DNA from: UBA7803 sp034522075
GTDB taxonomy: Bacteria; Pseudomonadota; Gammaproteobacteria; Pseudomonadales; Azotimanducaceae
Length of the DNA stretch: 64,000 bases
Assembly: GCA_034522075.1 (NCBI GenBank)
Contig: JAXHLO010000012.1
Location: forward strand, 1 to 64,000
Direction of reading: 5' to 3'
Under the pieces are notes generated by a model. It was not told the DNA's origin. It saw only the letters and a program-made list of their open reading frames with translations, and ran no database searches. A program made the translations under genes and the position numbers. Positions within the stretch are counted from its first letter, which is position 1. Every line of letters starts with the position of its first letter. This document shows, piece after piece, positions 1 to 8,700 of the stretch.

Positions 1-272
1 TTAACGCTGGTTCGGTTCATCTTGTTGTAGAAGTCGACGGCAAGCGCAGCTTCCTCGACAGGATCGAGTCCCGGGCCGTCGACTATCAGTCACTCGAGGT
101 CACCGAAGATGCCGTCGCGAAACACGGCGACATCATGATTCATTCCGGTGTACTCGACGGCAGGGTGGCCGTGGACGGCAAAGAGAAGGCATTGCGCAAT
201 CGATTTCTCAGCGTGTGGAAACACGCCGGCGGCACGTTTCAATTGCTCGCCTGGCAGTCGACGGGTCTGTAG
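1..272 (+). CDS. NTF2-like/SnoaL-family protein, C-terminal part (5' end outside window)
   Basis: An open frame runs from base 3 to a TAG at 270-272, giving 89 residues and no start in the window. The end reads RFLSVWKHAGGTFQLLAWQS, with a preceding DIMIHSGV strand; this pattern is typical of the last strands of DUF4440/NTF2-like cone-fold proteins. These proteins are small enzymes or ligand binders, so no specific substrate can be given. The ABM-domain gene starts 9 bases downstream, suggesting co-transcription. The family call rests only on the C-terminal pattern. Confidence 0.6.
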   Translation, partial: NAGSVHLVVEVDGKRSFLDRIESRAVDYQSLEVTEDAVAKHGDIMIHSGVLDGRVAVDGKEKALRNRFLSVWKHAGGTFQLLAWQSTGL

Positions 273-281
273 GGGGTAAGC

Positions 282-575
282 ATGTTTACCGTGATCGTGC
301 ATTTCGATACTACCGCGGAGAATCAGTTACAGGCGCTGGAAGAGATCGGCACCTACATAGAGGATTTTCTCAGCCGCCAGGACGGATTCCTGCGCAGCCG
401 CCTGCACCGGGCTCTGGATGGGAGCGGACTGGTGCACTACGCCCTGTGGCGCAGCGAGGACGACTTTCGCGCGGCCGGCGCAAAAGCCCGGGAACATCCG
501 GCGCTGCCGGGGTTGATGCAGTACAACCCGCGCGGTCAGTACTATGACGTTTCCCGGGAGTTCAGCGCTGGCTGA
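282..575 (+). CDS. Antibiotic biosynthesis monooxygenase (ABM/dimeric alpha-beta barrel) domain protein
   Basis: This 97-residue protein fits a single ABM domain: beta strand FTVIVHFDTT at residues 2-11, a long helix, GFLRSRLHRALDGSGLVHY near 35-53, and a conserved W at about 56. A GGGGG run lies a few bases before the ATG. ABM domains form dimeric ferredoxin-like barrels; some are cofactor-free oxygenases or haem-degrading enzymes, many have no assigned substrate. No catalytic residues can be assigned here. It sits between an NTF2-like gene and a thioesterase gene on the same strand, so a role in a small catabolic operon is plausible but inferred. Confidence 0.75.
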   Translation: MFTVIVHFDTTAENQLQALEEIGTYIEDFLSRQDGFLRSRLHRALDGSGLVHYALWRSEDDFRAAGAKAREHPALPGLMQYNPRGQYYDVSREFSAG

Positions 576-628
576 ATGCTATGCCGGAGCGGTAACCTTT
601 TGGCCGCATCGCTGCAAAGAGGGCCATC

Positions 629-1021
629 ATGGCTGAATCATCCCCGTCGCTGCCCCATCCGTTCGCCGATCTGCTGGGTTTCGAGGTCGTCGAACGCGGC
701 GACGGCAATTGCCGGGTCGTTCTGGAAGTCGGTCAATCGCATATGAATCCTCACGGCATGCTGCATGGCGCAGTGCTCTACGCGCTGGCGGATACCGGCA
801 TGGGAGGTGCTCTGAGCAGCGTGCTTGGCGCAGGCGAATACTGCAGCACCATCGAAATCAAGATCAATTATCTGCGCCCGTGGAAGAGCGGAGCCTTACG
901 TTGCGATACCCGGCTGATCAGCCGCGGCCGAACCACCGCAGCTCTGCAGAGTGATCTCTATGATGGTGCCGATCGGCACCTGGCTATGGCTACCGGCACC
1001 TTCGCGATCATCTCGCGGTGA
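629..1021 (+). CDS. PaaI-type hotdog-fold thioesterase
   Basis: At 130 residues this is the usual size for a single hotdog domain. The core helix MLHGAVLYALADTGMG (residues about 44-59) carries the HGG-like turn and the Asp expected in PaaI/YdiI-type acyl-CoA thioesterases, followed by strand TIEIKINYLRPW. Such enzymes hydrolyse acyl- or aryl-acyl-CoA in the cytoplasm. The start is the ATG after AGAGGGCCATC. Downstream lies a convergent P450, and a crotonase is nearby, so a lipid or aromatic acyl-CoA substrate is likely but not shown. Confidence 0.8.
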   Translation: MAESSPSLPHPFADLLGFEVVERGDGNCRVVLEVGQSHMNPHGMLHGAVLYALADTGMGGALSSVLGAGEYCSTIEIKINYLRPWKSGALRCDTRLISRGRTTAALQSDLYDGADRHLAMATGTFAIISR

Positions 1022-1040
1022 TCAACCCCCGCCGGGGCGC

Positions 1041-2311
1041 CTACCAGGGATGCACGCGAACGGGCATGGCCGCGTAGCCTTTCACGAAGCTCGACTGCAC
1101 GCGCTCGATCTCGCCGGTAACCTCGATGAAGCGGAAGCGCTTCATGGTGCTTCTGCCACCGGCAGCGCGCAGCTGCATCTCGGCCAGGCGATTGCCCATG
1201 CAGCGGTGCACGCCGAAGCCGAACGACAGGTGATGGCGCGCATTGGGCCGGTCGATCCAGAACCGGTCCGGGTCGGCGATGACCTCTTCGTCCCGATTGC
1301 CGGAAACGTACCACATGGCCACTTTGTCACCTTCGCGAATGGTCTTGCCGCCGAACTCGATGTCCCGCCTGGCGGTGCGGCGCATGTAGGCCAGCGGCGT
1401 CTGCCAGCGGATGATTTCGGAGACCATGTTGGGGATCGGTGAGGTGTCCCCTTGCGACACGCCGTCGCGTAGCTTGTCGTATTCGCCGGGATTCTGGTTC
1501 AGCGCCAGCACCCCGCCGGAAATGGAATTGCGCGTGGTGTCGTTGCCGCCGACGATGAGCAGAATCAGATTGCCGAGAAACTCCATGGGCGGCATGTCCC
1601 GTGTGTCTTTGCCGTGAGCCAGCATGGACAGCAGGTCGGTGCCCTGGCGCTTCGTTGCACGCGCTCGTCCCGCAGGGCGGTGGAAGTACTCGAGGCATTC
1701 CAGCGAGTTCGGCACGGCGCACCGGTTCCGGTGTCGATGAGCCCGCACCGGCCAGTTCGCCGGGTAGCCATGTCCGACCAGTAGGTGAGCTTGCGCCGCT
1801 CTTCGAAGGGGAAATCGAAGATGGTGGCGAGCATCTGGGTGGTGAGCTCGATGGAAACCCGGTCGACCCAGTTGAATTCCTCATCCACGGGCAGGCTGTC
1901 GAGAATCCGCTGGGCGCGCTCGCGGATCGTGCCCTCGAGTTTGGCCAGGTTCATGGGCGCCACCACACCCTGCACGGTTTTGCGCTGCACGTCGTGCTTG
2001 GGCGGATCCATGGAGATGAAGTTGACGGTCTGAAAGTCTTCCGGACGGTCTGCCAGAACGATGCCGTCTGCTGATGAGAAGTCCTGATGATTGGCCTCGA
2101 TGGCCATGATGTCGCGGAACCGGGTGATGGACCAGTACGGCCCGAACGGGCTGCTCGGACAATAGTGCACCGGGTCTTCCTGGCGCAGGCGGCGGAAATA
2201 CTCCCAGTGGGAATCGGTGCGGAACAGCTCCGGCTGGCTGACGTCGATCTCTTCGAGCGGCATCGACCAGACGTCGCTGACGCTCGGCTCGGTCCGGGTT
2301 GCTTCGGCCAT
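1041..2311 (-). pseudogene. Cytochrome P450 (CYP125/CYP142-like), reading frame broken by clustered indels
   Basis: The first part, from ATG at 2311, reads cleanly to KLTYWSDMAT (about 1768). The last part, from about 1655 to TAG at 1041, is cleanly in another frame. It contains the I-helix motif GGNDTTRN, the EXXR motif EIIR, and the haem loop FGFGVHRCMGNRLAE. Between them the expected family sequence is scattered over three frames: LIDT, then RRAEL, then ECLEYFHR, then LRDERVQR, then QGTDLLSML. A second damaged patch near 1148-1172 replaces the family's LWEEIMKRF-like helix. The family hydroxylates sterol side chains or other lipids. SD GGGAGAG precedes the start. It is either a decaying gene or local sequence error; as given it cannot make a full protein. 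Confidence 0.85.
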
Positions 2312-2444
2312 GACGGATCTCTCCCTTCGCTTTGTTCCGACTCTACACCAAATTTTGCGTTGATGCGGTAGGGGCACCGAGGCCGCCAGCGAGCGTGGTA
2401 GGCTGGCCGGCAACAGGGTTTCATGAACAGGAGTGGCTGCAGAC

Positions 2445-3260
2445 ATGACCGAGCAACCCGCTGCCGAGCGCTTCGGCGAGTTCACCAGCCTGCAGCACGA
2501 CGGCCGCATCGTCACCGTGACTTTTGATCGCGGCGATGGCTTGAACGCCCTGTCCCGGGCAGCCATGGCCGAGCTGACGGCGCTGGCCAACCGGCTGGCG
2601 CAGGATACCGAGAGCTCGGTCGTGGTACTGACCGGGCGCGCGGCCTTCTCGGCAGGGGCAGATCTGAAAGACCGTGACGAGCCGGGTACCGCGCCGCCCA
2701 CGTTGCTCGAGCGCCGTCAGGCACTGAAAATCGGCCCGGAGTTGTGCGCCGCCTGGGAACGGCTGGAGCAGATCACCATCGCCGCGGTAGAGCGCTTCTG
2801 CATCGGCGGCGGCGTTGCCCTGGCCGTTGCCTGCGACCATCGCATCGCGGGCAGCGGCGCCCACTTCCGCCTGCCGGAGATTCCTCTGGGTATGAACATG
2901 AGCTGGCAGACCAATCCGCGCACCGTGAGCCTCATCGGGCCGTCCCGGGCCAAACGCTTCACCATCCTGGGTGAAAAGCTCGATGCCGTTACGGCGCTCG
3001 AGTGGGGCATGGTGGATGAGGTGGTGGCCGACGGCGCAGCGCTGGAAGCGTCACTGACGCTGGCCCGGCGCTACGCAGGTATGCCGCCCATTCCGCTGCG
3101 CATGACCAAGCAGGCCATCAATGCCGCCGCAGGCGCGCTCAACTACGCGACCAGCTACATGGATCGCGACCAGTTTCTGCTGTCGTCGCTCAGTGAAGAT
3201 CAACGGGAAGGGATAAAGGCGTTTCTGGAAAAACGCGAACCGGAATTCAAAGGTGACTGA
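2445..3260 (+). CDS. Enoyl-CoA hydratase/isomerase (crotonase) family protein
   Basis: The crotonase fold is shown by the two oxyanion-hole segments: AFSAGADLKD (about residue 68-77) and CIGGGVALAVACDHRI (about 121-136). The length of 271 residues is normal. A GTG at 2433 is in frame, but the AGGAG at 2429-2433 overlaps it and lies 11 bases before the ATG at 2445, so the ATG is preferred. The family hydrates or isomerises acyl-CoA thioesters; the canonical second Glu cannot be confirmed by eye, so the exact reaction is open. It is divergent from the P450 gene, with 133 bases between starts. Confidence 0.85.
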   Translation: MTEQPAAERFGEFTSLQHDGRIVTVTFDRGDGLNALSRAAMAELTALANRLAQDTESSVVVLTGRAAFSAGADLKDRDEPGTAPPTLLERRQALKIGPELCAAWERLEQITIAAVERFCIGGGVALAVACDHRIAGSGAHFRLPEIPLGMNMSWQTNPRTVSLIGPSRAKRFTILGEKLDAVTALEWGMVDEVVADGAALEASLTLARRYAGMPPIPLRMTKQAINAAAGALNYATSYMDRDQFLLSSLSEDQREGIKAFLEKREPEFKGD

Positions 3261-3277
3261 ACGCCGCCCGGGCCCGT

Positions 3278-3757
3278 TCAGCGGCTGCCTTTGAGGTCGT
3301 TCATCCGGCCGGAGAAATCCCAGGAGGTGAGCCAGTGCGGTTCGATGCGCAGCGCCACTTCTTCTTCCCGGCGCCCGAGCAGCCAATGGGCCAGCTTGCT
3401 GTCGGTGCCGCCCAGATAGCGCTGCACCAGCACCTCGATCCATTCGCTGCCGCGCTCCGGGATGACGTCGACACTGCCGGCGCCGCGCACGCCCCGGTAA
3501 GGCACATCGTTGGTGGAAATGTCGATGGCGCACAGCGGCTGTTCGGCCACTGCCCGAACCACATGGGCATCCTGGTGGGTAGCACACCACAGGGTGCCCT
3601 CCTGATAGCAATACCACAGGGGTACGATCAGCGGTGCAGCCCTATCGGCAATGCCGAGACGCAACGGAATGACGGCTTGGTCGAGGAAACTTTCCAGTTC
3701 TGCCAGGTTCCAGGCGCTGGTGCCGCGAAGTTCGAAGGAACGGTCCGTGTTGCTCAT
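3278..3757 (-). CDS. Pyridoxamine 5'-phosphate oxidase-like FMN-binding split-barrel protein
   Basis: This 159-residue protein has a PNPOx-like split barrel: strand PLRLGIADRAAPLIVPLWYC near residues 32-51, GTLWCATHQDAHVVRAV following, then VPYRGVRGAGSVDV. These are features of F420/FMN/haem-binding PNPOx-fold proteins related to general stress proteins. The flavin or F420 preference cannot be decided. The ATG at 3757 is preceded by GGGTAA on the minus strand. It converges on the crotonase gene, with 17 bases between the stop codons, and is followed upstream by the FAD oxidoreductase on the same strand, so a flavin-linked redox pair is possible. Confidence 0.7.
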   Translation of the reverse strand: MSNTDRSFELRGTSAWNLAELESFLDQAVIPLRLGIADRAAPLIVPLWYCYQEGTLWCATHQDAHVVRAVAEQPLCAIDISTNDVPYRGVRGAGSVDVIPERGSEWIEVLVQRYLGGTDSKLAHWLLGRREEEVALRIEPHWLTSWDFSGRMNDLKGSR

Positions 3758-3766
3758 GTGTGTATG

Positions 3767-5158
3767 TTACCCGACCAGGCTGTCGAACAGCCGGCCCCAT
3801 ATCCGTGACGGTCTGTTGCGGCGCAGTTCCTCCCGGTCGGCGCGGTCGCCGACGAACTCGATGGCCTTGGCCCCAAGCCAACGCAGCGGTTCCGGTTCCC
3901 AGTTGCGCGGCAGATCTTCCACCCACGGCAGTTCCGTCAGGGCCGAGCGCCGCTCCAGGACCAGATCGGTGAGCGTCCGTGCTGCCAGATTGGCTGCCGC
4001 CACGCCTTCACCGACGTAACCGCCCGCCCAGCCGAGCCCCTGCCGGGCGTCATAGCTGACGCACGGGCGCCAGTGGCGCGGCACACCGAGCACGCCGCCC
4101 CAGCCGTGGCTGAGCCGGTAGCCGGCGATCTGCGGGAACAGCTCGTAGAGCAGCCTGCCGACTCGCTGCACCTTGGCATCGTCAGCGGGTACGGTGCGGC
4201 GGCGACGGGAAGCGAAGGCGTAACCGGCCCGGCCGCCGAAAGCGAGACGGCCGTCCAGGGTGCGCTGGCCGTAAATCACCACGCGCCGGTCGTCGCCGAA
4301 GGTCTCCCGGTTCTTGAGGCCGATGTCATCCCAGACGGCATCCGGCAGCGGCTCGGTGGCCACCATCATGGAATAGATGGGCAGCATGGCACGTTGCTGG
4401 CCGCGCAGCGACGCGGTATAGGCCTCGGTGGCGCGAAGGATGCAATCCGCCCGCACATTGCCGCGTGTCGTTGCGAGGCGACCCGATGCTATGGCGGTCA
4501 CTGCTGTGTGCTCGAGCAGCGTCGTGCCCTGCGCGCGCACGGTATCCGCCAGGCCGCGGACCAGCCGGGCCGGCTGAATGGCGGCGCAATGGGCGAAGTG
4601 CACGGCGCCGTAGTTGGCGCTGAGGTTCACGTGGTTGCGGGCCGTTGCTGCGTCGAGCCAGCGGTAGTCCTGATCGGTAAAGCCCAGTGTGTGCAGCCTT
4701 GTCAGTTCCCGTTGCTGCCGGTCGGCGCGGAATGGTGCTGTGGCAACCCGCAGGGCACCGCCGCGGGCATAGTGGCAGTCGACGTCTTCCGCCTGGCAGA
4801 CCCGGCCCACTTCCGCCACGGTGTCGAACAGGGCCCGCTGCAGTGCCATGCCGCGGCTGCGCGTCTGCGGATCCTGGAGCAGTGCCTCGAGCCCCCAGGC
4901 CGCGCCGATGCACCAGCCGCCGTTACGGCCGCTGGCACCGAAACCGGCGACGTCCGCCTCGAACACGGCCACCCGCAGGGCGGGTTCGAGGCGCTTGAGG
5001 TAGTAGGCGGTCCACAGGCCCGTGTAGCCGCCGCCGACGATGGCCACGTCTACTGACCCGGGCAGCGCTGCCGGGTCCGGATCCGGCACAGGGTCGATTC
5101 CATCGAACCAGAGGCTGCCATTGTGATAAGCCGGCATTGCCGAACCCGAGGTGTTCAT
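3767..5158 (-). CDS. FAD-dependent oxidoreductase, DAO family (PuuB-like)
   Basis: The dinucleotide-binding motif VDVAIVGGGYTGLWTAYYL lies at residues 32-50, and the C-terminal FAD contact GLGWAGGYVGEGVAAANLA near 385-405. The 463-residue length and the GFGASGRNGG segment fit DAO-type amine oxidases such as gamma-glutamylputrescine oxidase or glycine/sarcosine oxidases. The likely job is oxidative deamination of a secondary or primary amine with FAD; the substrate is unknown. GGAGG directly abuts the ATG at 5158, an unusual zero spacing, and the in-frame ATG at 5137 has no clear SD, so the start is uncertain. Confidence 0.8.
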   Translation of the reverse strand: MNTSGSAMPAYHNGSLWFDGIDPVPDPDPAALPGSVDVAIVGGGYTGLWTAYYLKRLEPALRVAVFEADVAGFGASGRNGGWCIGAAWGLEALLQDPQTRSRGMALQRALFDTVAEVGRVCQAEDVDCHYARGGALRVATAPFRADRQQRELTRLHTLGFTDQDYRWLDAATARNHVNLSANYGAVHFAHCAAIQPARLVRGLADTVRAQGTTLLEHTAVTAIASGRLATTRGNVRADCILRATEAYTASLRGQQRAMLPIYSMMVATEPLPDAVWDDIGLKNRETFGDDRRVVIYGQRTLDGRLAFGGRAGYAFASRRRRTVPADDAKVQRVGRLLYELFPQIAGYRLSHGWGGVLGVPRHWRPCVSYDARQGLGWAGGYVGEGVAAANLAARTLTDLVLERRSALTELPWVEDLPRNWEPEPLRWLGAKAIEFVGDRADREELRRNRPSRIWGRLFDSLVG

Positions 5159-5225
5159 CCTCCGAAGATATCACGCCCTGGCGCCGGCAACCGCTGCGGT
5201 TGCCGGCGTACCTGCAGCCGTGACT

Positions 5226-5795
5226 TCAGAAGCGGAAGAAGATACCCGCGCTGATCAGGTTGAGATCCGTGTCTTCGATCTCGATGCGCGAGAAATCACC
5301 CCGCAGCGACAGGCTCTGGCCCAGGTTGATGTCCACACCACCGCCCCAGGTGAAGTCGTCATCGCTGTCCTCCACCGAGAAGGTGGTACCCAGCGCCGTC
5401 GCCTTGGCTTCCACGTCATACCAGCTCCAGCCCACACGGCCGTAGAGGTCGATGAATTCGGTGATGGGCAGGATGGGCCGAATGGCTACGCCCCAGGCCG
5501 TTCCATCCAGTTCCACGTCGGCACCGAGCAGGTTGTCCTTGGTTTCGGCCAGGCGCTGATAGTCGCCTTCGATGGCCAGGTGGTCGGTCAGCCGTATGCC
5601 GCCGAACACGCGTCCGAACGCCGCGTTGTCGTCGAAGTCATCGATTTCGTCATCATCCAGGGACAACGTGTAGATGCCTGCACCCGCACCCACGTAGGGG
5701 CCCAGGTCGGCGGCATTGGCGGGCAGCGCAGCGACGGCGCCGAAGGCGAGTCCGACAGCGGCGGACCACGACAGCAGTGATGGATTCATGGCCAC
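5226..5795 (-). CDS. Outer-membrane beta-barrel protein
   Basis: The 189-residue precursor begins with a Sec signal peptide: a hydrophobic stretch to about residue 25 ending ALPANAA. The mature part is an 8-strand-like barrel of alternating residues (LGPYVGAGAGIYTLSL, AWGVAIRPILPI, YGRVGWSWYDVEAK) and ends in the terminal Phe signature IFFRF recognised by the BAM complex. Acidic loops such as DDDEIDDFDDN occur near residues 45-60. It resembles OmpA/OmpW-type porin-like proteins (beta-barrel domain only). SD GAGGAG lies before the ATG. The function beyond outer-membrane localisation is unknown. Confidence 0.8.
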   Translation of the reverse strand: MAMNPSLLSWSAAVGLAFGAVAALPANAADLGPYVGAGAGIYTLSLDDDEIDDFDDNAAFGRVFGGIRLTDHLAIEGDYQRLAETKDNLLGADVELDGTAWGVAIRPILPITEFIDLYGRVGWSWYDVEAKATALGTTFSVEDSDDDFTWGGGVDINLGQSLSLRGDFSRIEIEDTDLNLISAGIFFRF

Positions 5796-5893
5796 ATTCT
5801 CCTCGATGTAGGTTACGCATCCTGGCAGGACGAGGCCGACGAAGCGTCGGCCTGATGCGCATCCTAAGCACTCAAGCTGAACGTGGCCTGACT

Positions 5894-6157
5894 GTGGCCT
5901 GTAACGCCCATTTTCGAACCGCTGCGCGACTTGCGCGGTTCCTGAGCGAGGCGTCGTCGCGCCGGCGTGGCAGGTCCCACGGCAAGCGGCGAGAACGAAG
6001 CGCAGGGGCCGCGCAAGCCGCGCCCTGCGGGAGCCAGGCTGCGGCCCGGGGCCGGTGTTGCGCCTCGTCGACGTACAGAGGGTACGCCATCCTCGGCGCG
6101 CCTTGGCCCCGCACCGCAGCCTGGCTCAGCGGTCCGAAAATGGGCGTTACAGGCCAC
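5894..6157. mobile_element. 264-bp element bounded by 31-bp terminal inverted repeats (MITE-like)
   Basis: This is the content of the 361-base gap between two leftward genes. The left arm 5894-5924 and right arm 6127-6157 are inverted copies, identical at 30 of 31 bases; the first 23 bases (GTGGCCTGTAACGCCCATTT onward) are perfect. A nested 14-bp perfect inverted repeat, GAGCCAGGCTGCGG, lies at 6031-6044 and 6114-6127. The inside is very GC-rich and carries no convincing gene. The right end overlaps the stop codon of the SH3 lipoprotein by one base. I see no target-site duplication and no transposase, so it is a non-autonomous element or a large structured repeat. Confidence 0.6.
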
Positions 6158-7011
6158 TAAACCTGGGCCCAGCCGTCGGGCGTGCGGCAGGAAGTAATGC
6201 GGGCTTCTTCGCTGGTGCCGTCGGCGAGGGTTACTGACTGTGTGGTGGTGAAGCACTCCGACGCCATCTCGACCTGTACCTGGTCGACATCCGTATCGTC
6301 GGCTGGTTCTTCAGCGGCTGGCGCCGCCGTGTCTTCCTCGGGAGGCGCGCTCCAGGGTTCCACCAGTTCCCCGAACACATAACCGATGCCCACTTCGCCG
6401 CGGCCGACGAGATACCAGGGCTGTTCACGCACTTTGCCGATGGCGGTGATTTTCTCGGCATCGCTCAGACGGTCGACCACCGCATAACCCGTGCCGGGAC
6501 CGCCGCGGACGTTGACACCGCCGCTGGCGCTGACGACGTAGGGTGCTCCCACCGCATCCATCATCGGCAGGCTTTCCAGCCGGTCCCGCTTGACCTTGAC
6601 GGGCGTGGGTTGGGGCGGCCGCGGCTCTGCCGGTTCGGAGCGCACGCGGCCGGACGTGCCGGTCTCGGGATTCGACCATTTCTCGACCTCGCCGGAGCGA
6701 ATCGATTCTTCGCGCGCTTCATTGATGCGGCGCACGTCGCTCTGGCTGAGCTGTTCGATGAAGGTGTCGGTGAACCCGGCCATGGTGACCATGGTCATGC
6801 GGCGGCACATGTCGTTGCCCGAAGAGCACACGGAATCAGCCGTGTTGCGGACCATTTCTACCGATGCCGTCGCCGCGGCGGTATTCATGGCCTCGCCGAA
6901 TACGGATCGGCCGAATTCGCCCAGGCCGCCTTCCGACGACATGGTTTCGCAACCGCCTACGAAGACGCTGCCGCTGAACAGCAGCACGGGTAATGCAATA
7001 CGAGTGGTTAT
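6157..7011 (-). CDS. SH3-domain lipoprotein of unknown function
   Basis: The lipobox FVGGC would attach the protein to a membrane. After an Ala/Ser-rich segment there is a Pro-rich linker and a bacterial SH3 domain beginning GVNVRGGPGTGYAVVDRL, then an acidic linker and a C-terminal domain with Cys residues. The first ordinary start is GTG at 6987, but this gives a 12-residue leader without a basic residue. Reading upstream to ATA (7009-7011) or ATC (7012-7014) gives ITTRIALPVLLFSGSVFVGGC, a textbook lipoprotein signal; no ATG, GTG or TTG occurs there before the in-frame TGA at 7021-7023. The interval here uses ATA and is tentative. It follows the Ser/Thr kinase gene on the same strand. Confidence 0.65.
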   Translation of the reverse strand: MTTRIALPVLLFSGSVFVGGCETMSSEGGLGEFGRSVFGEAMNTAAATASVEMVRNTADSVCSSGNDMCRRMTMVTMAGFTDTFIEQLSQSDVRRINEAREESIRSGEVEKWSNPETGTSGRVRSEPAEPRPPQPTPVKVKRDRLESLPMMDAVGAPYVVSASGGVNVRGGPGTGYAVVDRLSDAEKITAIGKVREQPWYLVGRGEVGIGYVFGELVEPWSAPPEEDTAAPAAEEPADDTDVDQVQVEMASECFTTTQSVTLADGTSEEARITSCRTPDGWAQV

Positions 7012-7080
7012 GATCTTATCTCACACAAAAAAATCTACAGCGATGCTAGCGGAGCCGCCTGGGCCTCACAAGCTCCGGTC

Positions 7081-8700
7081 TCAGGAAACCGCTTCCGCCG
7101 CCTGCAGTACCCGGTCGAAGCCGTTGCTGGTGCAGTAGGTGCGCACCTGCTCGCGGCTGGTGCCGTTGCTGGTGATCTCCTCGATGATGTCGAGCATGAA
7201 CGGGCAGGATTCGCTGTCGAGGCGACGCGGGTTGTTGATGGTAATGCTGCCCTGCACGCCGCCGCGCCGCCAGGTCTGCGCTTCCATGGTGTTGCGCAGC
7301 CGTGCGAGCAGGTCCGGCAGCTCAGCGCACCCCGACTCGCGGCATTCGTCGAAGCGTACCTTGATCTGGGTGAAGGCCAGCATGGCACCGGCGAGTTGAT
7401 CGCCGCGGTAGCTGCGCACCGATTGCGGTACATCGAGACCGGCAAGAATCCGGTCTTCGTTCAGCGGCGGATCTTCGGCGACGGTTTCCTCGCCCATGGC
7501 GTCTTCTGTGGATGCCGGCTCTGCGGATCCGTCGCCGGGAGAGGGTTCGGCGCCCGGTTCGTCGGCGGCGGGAGCGGCCACAGCGGGTGCCGCAGTGTTC
7601 CTGTCAGCGGCATCGGCCTGGGGCTCGGTAGCGGAGCCGGTTCCCTGGCCGCCGCCAATGGGCCACTCCGACCACCAGTACACGCCGGCGCCGGTCAGTG
7701 CTGCCGCGGCCAGCAGCAATGTCGGCAGCAGTATCGAGCGGCGCCGCTTTCTTGCGGGAATCCTGGACGGCTCGGTGCGGACGAAGGTGGCGTCCGGGTC
7801 GGCGGCTTCGGGGGGCGGTTCGATACCCAGCAGGGTCAGAAATTCCCGGGCACTCTGCGGCCGGTCGCCGATGTCTTCGGCCAGGGCACGGTCTATGGCC
7901 TTCAACAGACCGGGGCTGTAGCTGCCGCGACCTACTTCCACGGCGGGCGTCAGTTCCGTTTGCTGCTGGCGGGCGATGGCGTCTGTGGGCGCCCGCCCGG
8001 CTATGGCGCGGTACATGGTGCCGGCCAGCGCATACAGATCCGACCAGGGTCCCTGCTGCTCGCCGGAGCCGTACTGCTCGAAGGGTGAGTAGCCGGCTGA
8101 AATGATGCTGGTGAGTTTGGATTCGGCCGCACCGCCATGGGGCCGGCTGGCGCCGAAGTCGATGAGCACCGGCGAGCCGTCCCGGCGAATGAAGATGTTG
8201 TCGGGCTTGATGTCCCGGTGCAGCAGGCCTTTGTCGTGAACCCGAGCTAGGCCGTCCAGCAATGGGGCGAGAATGCCGTGTACGAGGCGCTCCTCGTCCG
8301 GTTGGCCGCGGGATTCCAGCCAGTGTTTGAAGTCCATGCCCTCTTCGAATTCCATGACGAGGTAGGCGGTGCCGTTGCCTTCGAAGAAGCGCATCACCGA
8401 GACGATGTTGGGGTGGCGGAACAGGGCCAGTGCCCGCGCTTCGTCGAGGAAGCGGTTCAGACCCCAGCGGAACATGGTCTCGTCGTCAGCGGTGCGCGGG
8501 TGCACCTGCCCGGAGCCGTCGCGGAAGGCGAATTGCTGAGGCAGATATTCCTTGATGGCTACCTGGCGCCGCAGCGTCTCCTCGGTGGCCTTGTAGGTAA
8601 TGCCGAAGCCGCCCTGGCCGAGCACGGCCTCGATGCGGAAATCCTCGAGCTGGTAGCCGACCGGGAGCGTTTGCGAGTTGACCTGCGTGTCCTGACTCAT
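7081..8700 (-). CDS. Membrane-anchored Hanks-type serine/threonine protein kinase
   Basis: The kinase domain spans about residues 22-290: glycine loop GQGGFGITY (29-37), ATP Lys in VAIKEYL (K50), catalytic loop HRDIKPDN (161-168), and DFGAS (181-185). All key residues are present, so it should be active. A basic stop-transfer RKRRRSILL leads into a single membrane helix at about 322-343. The following roughly 195 residues are a Pro/Ala/acidic linker and a small Cys-containing domain outside the cytoplasm with no name I recognise. AAAGG precedes the ATG. The adjacent SH3 lipoprotein may be its periplasmic partner; this is inferred from gene order. Confidence 0.88.
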   Translation of the reverse strand: MSQDTQVNSQTLPVGYQLEDFRIEAVLGQGGFGITYKATEETLRRQVAIKEYLPQQFAFRDGSGQVHPRTADDETMFRWGLNRFLDEARALALFRHPNIVSVMRFFEGNGTAYLVMEFEEGMDFKHWLESRGQPDEERLVHGILAPLLDGLARVHDKGLLHRDIKPDNIFIRRDGSPVLIDFGASRPHGGAAESKLTSIISAGYSPFEQYGSGEQQGPWSDLYALAGTMYRAIAGRAPTDAIARQQQTELTPAVEVGRGSYSPGLLKAIDRALAEDIGDRPQSAREFLTLLGIEPPPEAADPDATFVRTEPSRIPARKRRRSILLPTLLLAAAALTGAGVYWWSEWPIGGGQGTGSATEPQADAADRNTAAPAVAAPAADEPGAEPSPGDGSAEPASTEDAMGEETVAEDPPLNEDRILAGLDVPQSVRSYRGDQLAGAMLAFTQIKVRFDECRESGCAELPDLLARLRNTMEAQTWRRGGVQGSITINNPRRLDSESCPFMLDIIEEITSNGTSREQVRTYCTSNGFDRVLQAAEAVS

